From contig NZ_CP036282.1 of NCBI RefSeq assembly GCF_006974105.1, positions 1,054,001 to 1,118,000 of the forward strand: a stretch of 64,000 nucleotides of DNA. Direction: 5' to 3'. Position 1 is the first letter of the stretch, and each line of letters begins with the position of its first letter. Source of the DNA: Rhodoferax aquaticus (GTDB taxonomy: Bacteria > Pseudomonadota > Gammaproteobacteria > Burkholderiales > Burkholderiaceae_C). The translations under genes were made by a program, and so were the position numbers. The notes under the pieces are model-generated. The model was not told where the DNA came from. It searched no databases and was given only the letters and a program-made list of their open reading frames with translations. This document shows, one piece after another, positions 8,503 to 15,878 of the stretch.

Positions 8503-9153
8503 ATGAAATCGTTTTTTCAAGCCGCTGCTGTCACGGCAATTTGCCTCGGTGCAACCACTGCGTTTGCCCAAGACTCCAATGCATCTAAAGCTTACATGGG
8601 CGCAGAGTTTGCGTCCTTCAAGTGAAAAGACCAAACCAGTATTGCTTCTGGCTTTGTAAACGCAGTGGGCGGTACAGCTACTAGCACTCAAGATGCGGGG
8701 ATGAGTGCTGGTCGTTTCTTTGGCGGTCTTGCAATCTCTGAAAACTTTGGTGCCGAATTGGGCTACATCACTACGAGTACAGCAAGCGCCACAGTTTCTG
8801 GTGTAAGCCGTAGCGCAGTAGCTTATTCCCTTAGTGCGACAACGAAAACCAATGGCGTTGATTACTCTGCGCTGATTCGTCCAAGCCACTCCACTGGACT
8901 CAATGGCCTGTTTATCCGCATTGGCGGACACACACTCAGTACACAAACAGACGTTAGCGGAGTTATTGGAGGCGTGTCTGGAATAGAAAGCAAAACGACG
9001 AGCGGTTCTGGCGCCTTGTTCGGTATGGGTTACGACGCAAAAATCACAGAAGCGCTCGGCGTTCGTGTCGCCTACACGTCTTACAACAGCGTTTCAGGCC
9101 TCAGCAACAACGATGTTTCATTGCTTAGCGCTGGGCTAGTTGCCAAGTTCTGA
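8503..9153 (+). pseudogene. Outer-membrane beta-barrel gene interrupted by in-frame TGA
   Basis: An ATG at 8503, preceded by AAGGAAT, opens a clean signal peptide (MKSFFQAAAVTAICLGATTAFAQ) and the mature start AYMGAEFASFK. A TGA at 8623-8625 (codon 41) then interrupts, and the same frame continues uninterrupted to a TGA at 9151-9153. The part after the stop shows alternating small/aromatic residues, GAELGYITT, GMGYDAKI, GVRVAYTSY, and ends in ...GLVAKF, the terminal Phe typical of porin-like barrels. Restored, the protein would be about 216 residues, a usual size for small OmpW/OmpA-like barrels. One base change (TGG or CGA to TGA) explains it; a sequencing error is possible. A terminator follows, so the unit was recently functional. 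Confidence 0.8.
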
Positions 9154-9173
9154 TTGCCTCTCGCACGTGAAAT

Positions 9174-9194
9174 GCCCACTTCGGTGGGCTTATT
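9174..9194 (+). terminator. Hairpin terminator after barrel pseudogene
   Basis: A 6-bp GC-rich stem GCCCAC/GTGGGC closes a TTCG tetraloop 20 bases after the stop codon, followed by a short TTA tail. The T-run is short, so termination may be modest. Confidence 0.6.
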
Positions 9195-9330
9195 CATCGC
9201 CTTAGCCTGCCTGAAATGAATGGGCGCTAATTGATAGACGCTGTGCCTTTTGCACGGTCGCGCGGTGTACAGCGCAGCACTGCGTCGGCTGGCGTTTGGC
9301 GGACGATAGCTTTGCGCTAAGTGCTACGGT

Positions 9331-9372
9331 TTAGATAGCTGCTTGCGCAGTTTTTATAAGCGCTAGAGGGTG
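9331..9372 (+). repeat. Dispersed intergenic repeat, copy 3
   Basis: Contains GATAGCTGCTTGCGCA and, after a T-rich spacer, ATAAGCGCTAGAGG. The core AGCTGCTTGCGCA is identical to the best copies. Confidence 0.7.
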
Positions 9373-9691
9373 TCTGCCTTGAAGCGGCTCGGTGAGGTCA
9401 ACGGCCATCGGTGCAAGACATCAAGTTCTTGTCGTTGCACCACTGCAGGGGGCGCTTTGACTTCTAGCCTCTACCGTTGGAATCGTGCCATGTGACCGTG
9501 CGCTAACGTGGGGTACGCTTGTGTCCAACAGTCAGCCTTGCTCAGGTATAAACCAGTGAGTTCCAAATCAAAGGAGCGTGACTATGACCCTCAGCGGGCT
9601 TATTCATGAAGCTGGCTTCACCTGCTACCAAGTGCGGGTCCTAAGGTGCACGGACTGCGCCTTCAAGCTATTGATTGGAGTCCGAAAACTC

Positions 9692-9862
9692 ATGCTGACA
9701 GCCTTATGCCACTGCGGCCAAGTTCGTATCCAGATACCTCATGCTTCTCACACGGCGACCAATTTGCACCGCTCTATGTGCCGCCGCCTCGGTGCACTCT
9801 GGTCATTTTGCGTAGTTGGTGAAGCGGACACTTGGTCATTCATCGATAAGCGAGAATCATGA
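9692..9862 (+). pseudogene. Remnant of a GFA-family (Gfa-like, zinc-binding) gene
   Basis: From the ATG at 9692 the frame reads MLTALCHCGQVRIQIPHA ... NLHRSMCRRLGALWSF ... ADTWSF, the first half of a GFA-type domain (CHCG-x-V, then a Cys-x-Cys/CRR-x-GxLW segment and a later D-T-W-S-F). Members are usually 115-130 residues with a second zinc motif (F-x-C-x-x-CG). Here the second Cys pair is missing, one Cys of the central motif is replaced, and the frame ends after 56 codons. An upstream in-frame ATG near 9578 gives a longer ORF with no family resemblance. I read it as a decayed gene; function is presumably lost. Confidence 0.5.
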
Positions 9863-9952
9863 CTCCGATCTATCCATTGCAGCGGGCCTGCAAGTGGTTC
9901 GCAAGCTCAGATCCACTGGGTTGCCAACCCGCTGTATTTTTTCTCTACGCCT

Positions 9953-10426
9953 ATGTTGTCGCCTGAAGTCCGAAATTCCGCCGCCCGCAGCGTTCTGTGC
10001 TGGCTTGCAACTGTTGATGAAAACGGCCAGCCCAATGTCTCACCCAAGGAAATCTTTGCTGCTTTTGATGCTGAGCACCTTGTCATAGCGAACATCGCTT
10101 CACCCACCAGCGTGCGCAACCTTGCAGTCAACCCCCTTGTGTGCGTGAGCTTTGTGGATGTGTTCGTCCAAAAGGGTTTCAAGGTAACGGGGGAGGCCCG
10201 CAATGTGCCTAGACAAGACGCCGACTTCGCGTACTGGGCAGCCCCACTGGAAGCGAAGGCGGGGCCGCGTTTTTCCATGCACAGCGTGATCTTAGTGCTC
10301 GCCAAAGCGATTGAACCCATCCTCGCTCCTAGCTATCGGCTTTACGCCGCCGAGACGACAGAGCAGTCTCAGGTTGCATCCGCTATGCGGGCCTACGGCG
10401 TGCAGCCAGCACGCGATGATGGGTGA
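9953..10426 (+). CDS. Pyridoxamine 5'-phosphate oxidase-like flavin-binding protein
   Basis: A 157-residue protein of the split-barrel FMN-binding fold. The start resembles the family: LSPEVRN then LCWLATVDENGQPNVSPKEIF (first strands), LVIANIASPTSVRNL (flavin-phosphate contact region) and VCVSFVDVFVQKGFKVTGEA (barrel core). It is the size of general 'pyridoxamine 5'-phosphate oxidase family' proteins, which reduce or bind flavin or F420 rather than making PLP. There is no signal peptide. It stands alone between decayed DNA and a dispersed repeat copy. The substrate cannot be told from sequence. Confidence 0.8.
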   Translation: MLSPEVRNSAARSVLCWLATVDENGQPNVSPKEIFAAFDAEHLVIANIASPTSVRNLAVNPLVCVSFVDVFVQKGFKVTGEARNVPRQDADFAYWAAPLEAKAGPRFSMHSVILVLAKAIEPILAPSYRLYAAETTEQSQVASAMRAYGVQPARDDG

Positions 10427-10475
10427 CCTGTCACGCGGCATAGGCAACTGAAAGCCGCAGAAACGATTACTGAGT

Positions 10476-10538
10476 GATTGCTATAGTTTCAATAGCTGTC
10501 TACGCAATATCCATAAGCGCTGAACGCATTTTTTGCCT
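10476..10538 (+). repeat. Dispersed intergenic repeat, copy 4
   Basis: Near full-length copy: GATTGCTAT, then CAATAGCTGTCTACGCAATA, then TCCATAAGCGCTGAA, then GCATTTTTTGCC. Its ends match copy 5, which defines the unit as roughly 60 bases. Confidence 0.75.
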
Positions 10539-10587
10539 GTTTTCTTAGGATTTGGGTACAAGCGGCGTGGCTGGCTGCCCCCCCCCA

Positions 10588-11010
10588 TCAGCCTTTGAGC
10601 TGCTTCAGACCCGTGGCCCAGTCTTCGAGGTGGTGCACGCGCACGATCTGGCCGTTGTCAATCTCATGGATATCGGTGGTGTCGATCTTGAAGGGCTTGC
10701 TGCCGTCTAGCTCCATGCCCATGAAGTTGCCCTTGGGTGAGCCGGTGGCCACCGCTCTCACCACGACTTTTTTGCCGTCCACGCCAATCACCAGGTCCTG
10801 TGGTTCCCATACCAAGTTGGGAATGAGCTTCCAAAAACCTGCCACTTGCTGGATGAGCGTGGCTTTGTCCTTGCTGCCTTGGCTGTTGATGGACTGAAAG
10901 CTGTCGGCCAGAATTTTTTCCAGCACAGCCGTAGACGTGGTCTCGGTATTGACCGTGAGGGCCTGTTTGTAGAAAGGGGCAACGATGGCTTGTACTTCGT
11001 CTTTGGTCAT
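10588..11010 (-). CDS. SnoaL-like protein, cytoplasmic
   Basis: A 140-residue NTF2-fold protein. The sequence shows the ester-cyclase/SnoaL layout: an N-terminal helix (VQAIVAPFYKQAL), SFQSINSQGSKDKATLIQQVAGFWKLIPNLVWEPQDLV, the strand VVVRAVATGSPKGNFMGM and the ending IHEIDNGQIVRVHHLEDWA. It has no signal peptide, whereas its upstream neighbour (28 bases away on the same strand) is a clear paralogue that has one. A run of nine C residues lies just past the stop codon (10578-10586). The reaction is unknown; the fold binds small hydrophobic molecules. Confidence 0.8.
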   Translation of the reverse strand: MTKDEVQAIVAPFYKQALTVNTETTSTAVLEKILADSFQSINSQGSKDKATLIQQVAGFWKLIPNLVWEPQDLVIGVDGKKVVVRAVATGSPKGNFMGMELDGSKPFKIDTTDIHEIDNGQIVRVHHLEDWATGLKQLKG

Positions 11011-11037
11011 TTTGATTTCCTTGGGGTACTTGAAGGG

Positions 11038-11529
11038 TTATTTGGCAGAGAGTTGACGTAGCGCGCTGGCCCAGTCTTCCACGTGGTGGGCGGTGATGGT
11101 TTTGCCATCTTTGATGGTGTGGATGTCAATGGTCATGATCTTGAAGCTCTTGCCACTGGGGGCCACGCCAAAGAAGGGGCCCACCGGTGTGCCGCTGGCT
11201 TCGCTGCGCACGATGATGCGGTTGCCGTCCACCAGCACGTCTTTGATGTCCCACTTCAGGTCGGGGATGAGCTTGCCAAAACCACCCACCTGGGCCACAA
11301 AGCCATCGCGGCCTTTGAAGTCGGTCTCGCTGGAGTAAGACTTCCAGTCGGGCGACAAGGCTTGCTCGGACAGCGCTTTGATGTCTTTGGTGGCGGGCTG
11401 GTTGAGCATTTCGTAGAACGGTGCCACTTGCTTGCGGGCTTGTTCCACGGTCATGGTTTGGGCCCAGCTTGGCGCGGTGGCTGCGAGTAAAGCAAGAGCG
11501 ACGAGGGGGCGAAGGGTAAAGCGTGTCAT
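11038..11529 (-). CDS. SnoaL-like protein, periplasmic
   Basis: A 163-residue protein with a Sec signal peptide (LVALALLAATAPSWAQ, cleavage after Ala near residue 23) and an NTF2/SnoaL-like domain: KQVAPFYEML, DFKGRDGFVAQVGGFGKLIPDLKWDI, RIIVRSEASGTPVGPFFG, IDIHTIKDGKTITAHHVEDWA. It is paralogous to the adjacent cytoplasmic copy. Both end in the same strand-turn-strand (HHxEDWA). The two form a two-gene unit divergent from an AraC regulator, which probably controls them. Confidence 0.8.
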   Translation of the reverse strand: MTRFTLRPLVALALLAATAPSWAQTMTVEQARKQVAPFYEMLNQPATKDIKALSEQALSPDWKSYSSETDFKGRDGFVAQVGGFGKLIPDLKWDIKDVLVDGNRIIVRSEASGTPVGPFFGVAPSGKSFKIMTIDIHTIKDGKTITAHHVEDWASALRQLSAK

Positions 11530-11640
11530 GGTCAGTCTTTCGTGGGATTGCTTAGTAAGTTGCGAATGCCCTCAGTGTCTTCCGGCGACGCGCTTTCGGC
11601 GAGGTCAAATCAAGACTAACTATGGTAAAAACTGGACAGA

Positions 11641-12534
11641 ATGACCACCACTGCTAGCTCCAAAACCATCATCCCCGTGGGCTTTAATCCGCCTAAAGAT
11701 TCGCACTTGGCGGTGGAGGTGATGTCGATTGCTGAGCTTAGGCAAAAGGCGCCGCCCGAGCATTTTGAGAAGCTGCAGCGCGCTGACTTTTATCGCCTCA
11801 TTGGTGTGCTGGAAGGGCAGACCCACCCTATGGTGGATTTCCGCACACTGGTGGCCAATGCGGGTGACTGGCTCTTGGTGCGGCCAGGCCAGGTGTTTCG
11901 CTATGACTTTGCGCAGGGCTGGGACGGTTGCCTGATGGTGTTTCGCCCCGACACCCTGGCGGGCGCGGGCAACAGCCGCGCGGCGCAAGAGATGGACTTT
12001 TTGCGCCGCGTGGAAGACCTGCAAAGCTTGCACGCCTTAGCCAGTGCAGCGCACGCGTGGATGGTGCGCGCCATGCGGCAGATGCAAGAGGATGCGGCCC
12101 TTGCGGTCGAAGTGGCCGTGCGCAATGAGCTGCTGCGCTTGCAGTTGGCGACGACGCTGCTACGCCTGTCGGTTTGGCAGTCACCAACCGCAGCGGTGGG
12201 GCAGGCTGAGCTCACGTGGCAGCAGGGTTTCAGGCGCTTTCGCGCCTTGCTGGAGTCTGACTTCACCCGGCAACACCAAGTGCAGCACTACGCCAAGGCG
12301 CTGGGAATGAGCGACAAGACCTTGAGCCGCGCCTGCCAAGCAGCGGCAGGCGCTTCTGCCAAGGCACTGATCCACCAACGCCTGGCCTTAGAAGCCAAGC
12401 GCCTGCTGGCCCACACCAGCGCAGCCATGCAAGTGGTTGCGCAAGACTTGGGGTTTGACGAGGCGACTAACTTTGTGAAGTTCTTTCGCAAAGAAACAGG
12501 CATGACGCCCCTGGCGTTTCGCAAGTCGGTGTAG
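11641..12534 (+). CDS. AraC-family transcriptional regulator
   Basis: A 297-residue protein. The N-terminal half has a cupin-like sensing pattern (FYRLIGVLEGQTHPMVDF ... LLVRPGQVFRYDF). The C-terminal hundred residues carry the AraC double helix-turn-helix: HYAKALGMSDKTLSRACQ (first motif) and VAQDLGFDEATNFVKFFRKETGMTPLAFR (second motif and family signature). It is divergent from the SnoaL pair with 111 bases between starts, the usual arrangement of an AraC regulator and its target. The inducer is unknown. Confidence 0.88.
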   Translation: MTTTASSKTIIPVGFNPPKDSHLAVEVMSIAELRQKAPPEHFEKLQRADFYRLIGVLEGQTHPMVDFRTLVANAGDWLLVRPGQVFRYDFAQGWDGCLMVFRPDTLAGAGNSRAAQEMDFLRRVEDLQSLHALASAAHAWMVRAMRQMQEDAALAVEVAVRNELLRLQLATTLLRLSVWQSPTAAVGQAELTWQQGFRRFRALLESDFTRQHQVQHYAKALGMSDKTLSRACQAAAGASAKALIHQRLALEAKRLLAHTSAAMQVVAQDLGFDEATNFVKFFRKETGMTPLAFRKSV

Positions 12535-12561
12535 CGCGCTGGGCCATAGTGGTGCAAAAAA

Positions 12562-12584
12562 AGGAGGCTAATGGCCTCCTTTTT
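12562..12584. terminator. Bidirectional terminator hairpin
   Basis: A 7-bp stem AGGAGGC/GCCTCCT with a five-base loop, flanked by an A-run on the left and a T-run on the right, so it can act on both strands. It serves the AraC gene (plus) and the inositol dehydrogenase pair (minus). Confidence 0.85.
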
Positions 12585-12655
12585 GATTGCTATCTAAACA
12601 ATAGCTGCTTGCGCAACATCCATGAGCGCAAATGGCACTTTTTGCCAGTGTTTCG
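12584..12655 (+). repeat. Dispersed intergenic repeat, copy 5 (best full-length)
   Basis: Reads GATTGCTAT, a six-base spacer, CAATAGCTGCTTGCGCAACA, TCCATGAGCGCAAATG and GCACTTTTTGCC. It directly follows the terminator T-run. Confidence 0.8.
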
Positions 12656-12669
12656 CCCGGGCTACGTGC

Positions 12670-13689
12670 CTACACAGCCTCTGGCATGCCGCTGTGCAGC
12701 GAGCGGGTGATGGCCAGGCCAATTCGGGTGGCTTCTAGTGCGTCGGACAGTGTGAGCGTCAGCGCTTGCTCGCCACGGCAGGCGGCTACAAACGCAGACA
12801 TCTCTGCGCCGAAGGCGGCTTCGAAGCGTTCGTAAAAGTCTTTGACCACACCGTGGCGCACGCCCAGCGCGTCGCTGCGGATCACGCGGTCGTTGGCGGC
12901 GTGCTCCCCAACCAAGAGCTTGCCTGCGGTGCCAATAATTTCGGTGCTGGTTTCGTGGCCGTGCGCCATGGTGCGCGACGCGTAGAACACCGCGCGTTGG
13001 CCGCCTTCAAACTCCACGATGGCCATGCCGTTGTCTACGTCGCCAAACTCGGCGAGCGCTGGGTGCAGTGCGTTGGTGCCAGTGGCAAAGGCGCGGGTGG
13101 CTTTGGGCCGGCCCAGCATCCAGCGCGCGAGGTCGATGTCGTGCACGCTGCAGTCCATAAAGATGCCGCCGGAGGTGGGCGCAAAGCGCACAAAAAAGCC
13201 TTCGGGGTCGTTTTGGTCACAGGTTTGCGAGCGCACCAAGAAGGGCCTGCCAATGTCGCCCGCCGCCACAGCGGTATGGGCATGCAAGTAGCTGGGGTCA
13301 AACCGGCGCACAAAGCCCACCATGGCCACCAGCGCCGGGTGCTTGACGGCTTCTGCCAGCACGCGTTCGCAGTCGGTCACGTTCAGGGCCAAGGGCTTTT
13401 CTACCAACACATGCTTGCCAGCTTGCAAGGCGGCAATGGTTTGGTCGGCGTGCAGCGAGGTGGGGGTAACCAGCACCACGGCGTCGATCTCGGGGTTGGC
13501 CAGCATGGCCGCGTAGTCTTCGTACACATGGGCCACACCCAGTTGCTGGGTGGCGTACTCACGTTCTTGGGTCACGGGGCTGCACGCGGCAACTAACTCG
13601 CAGTGGCGGGTTTGGTGGGCCAGAGCTTCGGCGTGGCGCTTGCCTAAGCGGCCCAAACCGGCAATGCCGACTCGTAGGTTTCTCAGCAT
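12670..13689 (-). CDS. Gfo/Idh/MocA-family inositol dehydrogenase-like protein
   Basis: A 339-residue NAD(P)-dependent oxidoreductase. The Rossmann start is GIAGLGRLGKRHAEAL (residues about 8-22), the family EKPLAL segment follows AGKHVLVEKP, and HDIDLARWML supplies the catalytic His/Asp. It is the second such enzyme beside iolG, 8 bases downstream on the same strand, so it is co-transcribed. Many inositol loci carry two or three of these paralogues for scyllo- or D-chiro-inositol or inosose epimers. The exact substrate is an inference; it is a paralogue, not a duplicate, of iolG. Confidence 0.85.
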   Translation of the reverse strand: MLRNLRVGIAGLGRLGKRHAEALAHQTRHCELVAACSPVTQEREYATQQLGVAHVYEDYAAMLANPEIDAVVLVTPTSLHADQTIAALQAGKHVLVEKPLALNVTDCERVLAEAVKHPALVAMVGFVRRFDPSYLHAHTAVAAGDIGRPFLVRSQTCDQNDPEGFFVRFAPTSGGIFMDCSVHDIDLARWMLGRPKATRAFATGTNALHPALAEFGDVDNGMAIVEFEGGQRAVFYASRTMAHGHETSTEIIGTAGKLLVGEHAANDRVIRSDALGVRHGVVKDFYERFEAAFGAEMSAFVAACRGEQALTLTLSDALEATRIGLAITRSLHSGMPEAV

Positions 13690-13697
13690 GGTGTGCC

Positions 13698-14696
13698 TCA
13701 GTTGAAGGTGATGATTTGGTTGGTGGCAGCGCTCTTGGCGGCTGCGTCGGCCAGCACTTGGGCATCCACACCGTCTTGCACGGTGGTGCGGAAGGTCCCG
13801 CCCTTTTGCAGCACGGTGAAAAAGTGCTCAATCTCCAAGCGGTAGGCGGCGGCGTAGCGTTGCAAGAAGAAGGCCTCAGGGTTGTCGTGGGAGGTGCCTT
13901 GTGCGGTGGCCTGGGTTACTTCGCTGGGCTTGTGGTTGCCACACTGCAGCATGCCCTTGGAGCCAATGACTTCAAAGCGCTGGTCGTAGCCATAGGCCGC
14001 GCGGCGCGTGGTGTTGATCTGGCACAGGCGGCCCTTCACGGTTTTGATGGTGACGGCGGTGCAATCGAAGTCGCCCGCTTGGCCAATGGCGGGGTCGGTC
14101 AGGCAAGAGCCGGTGGCGCTGAGCCATGCGGCCTTGTCGCCGTCGCCACACAAGATCCAACGGAACACGTCAAAGTCGTGGATCAGCATGTCGCGGAAGA
14201 TGCCGCCCGACTGCTGGATGTATTCCACCGGCGGCGCGCCGGGGTCGCGGCTGGTGATGACCAGCATTTCGGGGTTGCCAATGTCGCCGCGGTCTAAGCG
14301 GGTTTTGGCTTCGTTGAACGTGGGGTCAAAGCGGCGCTGAAAACCAATCATGCAGGCCACACCGTTTTGCGCCACCACCGCGGCGCAGGCTTGCGCGCGC
14401 TCGGCCGACAGGTCGACCGGCTTTTCGCAAAAGATGTGTTTGCCGGCTTGGGCTGCGCGGGTAATCAGGTCGCTGTGTGTGGTGGTGGGGCTGCCAATGA
14501 CGACCGCGTCAATCGACTTGTCTGCAAAGATGGCTTCAATGCTGTCTACGCGGGCGCCATGCTCTTGGGCCAAGGCTGCGGCGTTGGCGGCCATAGGGTC
14601 GCTCACGGCGGTGAGTTCAATGCCGGGCATGGCGGCCAGGTTGGCGGCGTGAATGCGGCCAATGCGGCCAGCGCCAAAGAGTGCTACTTTTTTCAT
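13698..14696 (-). CDS. iolG: Inositol 2-dehydrogenase
   Basis: A 332-residue enzyme that oxidises myo-inositol to 2-keto-myo-inositol (scyllo-inosose) with NAD, the first step of the pathway encoded here. It shows the NAD motif FGAGRIGRIH at residues 6-15, GKHIFCEKPVDL with the catalytic Lys, GFQRRFDP, DPGAPP, and IHDFDVFRW with the catalytic Asp/His pair. The length matches bacterial IolG. It is flanked by the paralogue (downstream) and by iolR (upstream, 38 bases), all on the minus strand, and faces the transport and catabolic operon across a shared regulatory region. Confidence 0.92.
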   Translation of the reverse strand: MKKVALFGAGRIGRIHAANLAAMPGIELTAVSDPMAANAAALAQEHGARVDSIEAIFADKSIDAVVIGSPTTTHSDLITRAAQAGKHIFCEKPVDLSAERAQACAAVVAQNGVACMIGFQRRFDPTFNEAKTRLDRGDIGNPEMLVITSRDPGAPPVEYIQQSGGIFRDMLIHDFDVFRWILCGDGDKAAWLSATGSCLTDPAIGQAGDFDCTAVTIKTVKGRLCQINTTRRAAYGYDQRFEVIGSKGMLQCGNHKPSEVTQATAQGTSHDNPEAFFLQRYAAAYRLEIEHFFTVLQKGGTFRTTVQDGVDAQVLADAAAKSAATNQIITFN

Positions 14697-14734
14697 AGGG
14701 GGTGTCGTCTAAGTGGTGGGGTGAAATGTAGGAA

Positions 14735-15601
14735 TCAGGCCCGGGTGGGCTTGTACTGCAGCTCTAGCCGGTAGGCCAGGGCCATAAAAAGACTTTGCGC
14801 CACCGTCATGGTGTTGGTCAGTGCGCGAAAGCCAAACACGCTGGTTTCGTTCACCAAAATACTGGCTTGCGCCACGCGGCACATGGGGCTTAAGCTGCTG
14901 TCGGTGATGCAGATGATGTGCGCGCCGCGCTCGCTGGCCTCGCGCACCACGGTTTCAGTTTCCGGCGCATAAGGCGCAAACGAGATGGCCACCATCACGT
15001 CGCCCTTGCGCAGGCCGCGCAACTGGCCGTCTTGCATATTGCCCAAGGCCGTGATGTGCTGCACGCGCTTGTCGGTGTGCTGCAGCGCATAGGCCAAGTA
15101 GGTGGTGATGGCAAAGGAGCGGCGCGAACCCATGAGCCACACGGTGTCAGCCTCAAACAGCAGGTTCACCGCTGCATCAAATGCGGGCTCTTGCAAGCTG
15201 GCTTCAAGCTCTTCCATACCGGCAATGCCTGCGCCAATCATGGCGTGCACGATGTCGCTGCTGCTCAAGTTTTGCGCGCCCGACTCAATGGCACCGCGAA
15301 TGCGCGACTGGTAGTCCCGGCTGGGTGAAATCTGGCGCGCCAGGCCTTCGCGAAACAGTTTTTGCAGCTCGGAGTAGCCGCTAAAGCCAAAGTGTTTGGC
15401 AAACCGAACAATGGCCGAGGGCTGCACTTGGCACAGCTCCGCCACTTGCTGGATGGACTGAATGCCCAACTGACCACGGTGTTGCTCGACGTACTGGCCA
15501 ATTTGCTTGAGCTGGCGGCTCAAACCGTCAAATTCGCGCGCAATGGCAGCGATCAAGGCTTCTTCGCTGGCGGGGGCGCTGCTGGGTTCGGTTGGGTTCA
15601 T
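14735..15601 (-). CDS. iolR: RpiR-family repressor of inositol catabolism
   Basis: About 288 residues from the ATG at 15601 (MNPTEPSS); a longer frame to 15640 is open but starts less plausibly. Residues about 10-85 form the RpiR helix-turn-helix (GIQSIQQVAELCQVQPSAIVRFAKHFGFSGYSEL). The rest is a SIS sugar-isomerase fold (VWLMGSRRSFAITTYLAY; VAISFAPYAPETE; IICITDSSLSPM) that binds a phosphorylated sugar-like inducer. In Sinorhizobium the RpiR-type IolR represses inositol genes until an intermediate accumulates. Position between iolG and the divergent operon, next to two matching operators, supports the same role here. Confidence 0.88.
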   Translation of the reverse strand: MNPTEPSSAPASEEALIAAIAREFDGLSRQLKQIGQYVEQHRGQLGIQSIQQVAELCQVQPSAIVRFAKHFGFSGYSELQKLFREGLARQISPSRDYQSRIRGAIESGAQNLSSSDIVHAMIGAGIAGMEELEASLQEPAFDAAVNLLFEADTVWLMGSRRSFAITTYLAYALQHTDKRVQHITALGNMQDGQLRGLRKGDVMVAISFAPYAPETETVVREASERGAHIICITDSSLSPMCRVAQASILVNETSVFGFRALTNTMTVAQSLFMALAYRLELQYKPTRA

Positions 15602-15703
15602 GGCTGTCTTGCGCTGGGTTTCGCGGGGGCAACACACCATTTGCGGGTGGCAAATGGCACGGATTTTCAGAACAAATTATCCGTCAAAGGATTTGCATAG
15701 AAC

Positions 15704-15715
15704 GAATATTTATTC
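15704..15715. promoter_or_regulatory. Candidate IolR operator 1 (GAA-N6-TTC)
   Basis: GAATATTTATTC is a GAA-N6-TTC palindrome, the core of the GGAA-N6-TTCC motif that I recall for Sinorhizobium IolR. It lies in the AT-rich gap between iolR and the divergent binding-protein gene, with its centre 30 bp from operator 2. Confidence 0.6.
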
Positions 15716-15733
15716 TAGGGTTTATCCCTATTA

Positions 15734-15745
15734 GAAAATCATTTC
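15734..15745. promoter_or_regulatory. Candidate IolR operator 2 (GAA-N6-TTC)
   Basis: GAAAATCATTTC sits within a perfect inverted repeat TTAGAAA-ATCA-TTTCTAA (15731-15748). Its centre is exactly 30 bp from operator 1, about three helical turns, so both sites face the same side of the DNA. Confidence 0.6.
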
Positions 15746-15878
15746 TAAAATTTAAGAAAATAGATAAACTTTGTCGCAGATGCCGGGAGTCCTTGGTGAC
15801 TGCTGCCGTATCTGCTGTTTCGCAGCGAACTGTCCCTTACCTGTTAACCACTTGTTGAACTAGAAAATTGGAGACTGT

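Larger units (their letters stand above)
9154..9691. other. Gene-free stretch with repeats and a hairpin
   Basis: No supportable gene. Besides the terminator and one dispersed repeat copy, an inverted repeat lies at 9410-9441: arms GGTGCAA and TTGCACC, extended by GAC/GTC with one bulged base. It sits far from any start codon and I cannot assign it a role. Confidence 0.6.

Noticed and set aside
8623..8625. In-frame TGA as a selenocysteine codon
   Set aside because: The protein looks like an outer-membrane barrel, a class without selenoproteins, and I see no characteristic stem-loop immediately after the TGA.
8470..8946. 158-codon minus-strand ORF over the barrel pseudogene
   Set aside because: Composition (many Cys, Arg and Thr) is that of an antisense shadow; the plus frame has clear barrel features on both sides of the stop.
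9410..9441. Inverted repeat as an integron attC or phage attachment site
   Set aside because: It lacks the conserved core sites of attC, no integrase is in the window, and there is no flanking duplication.
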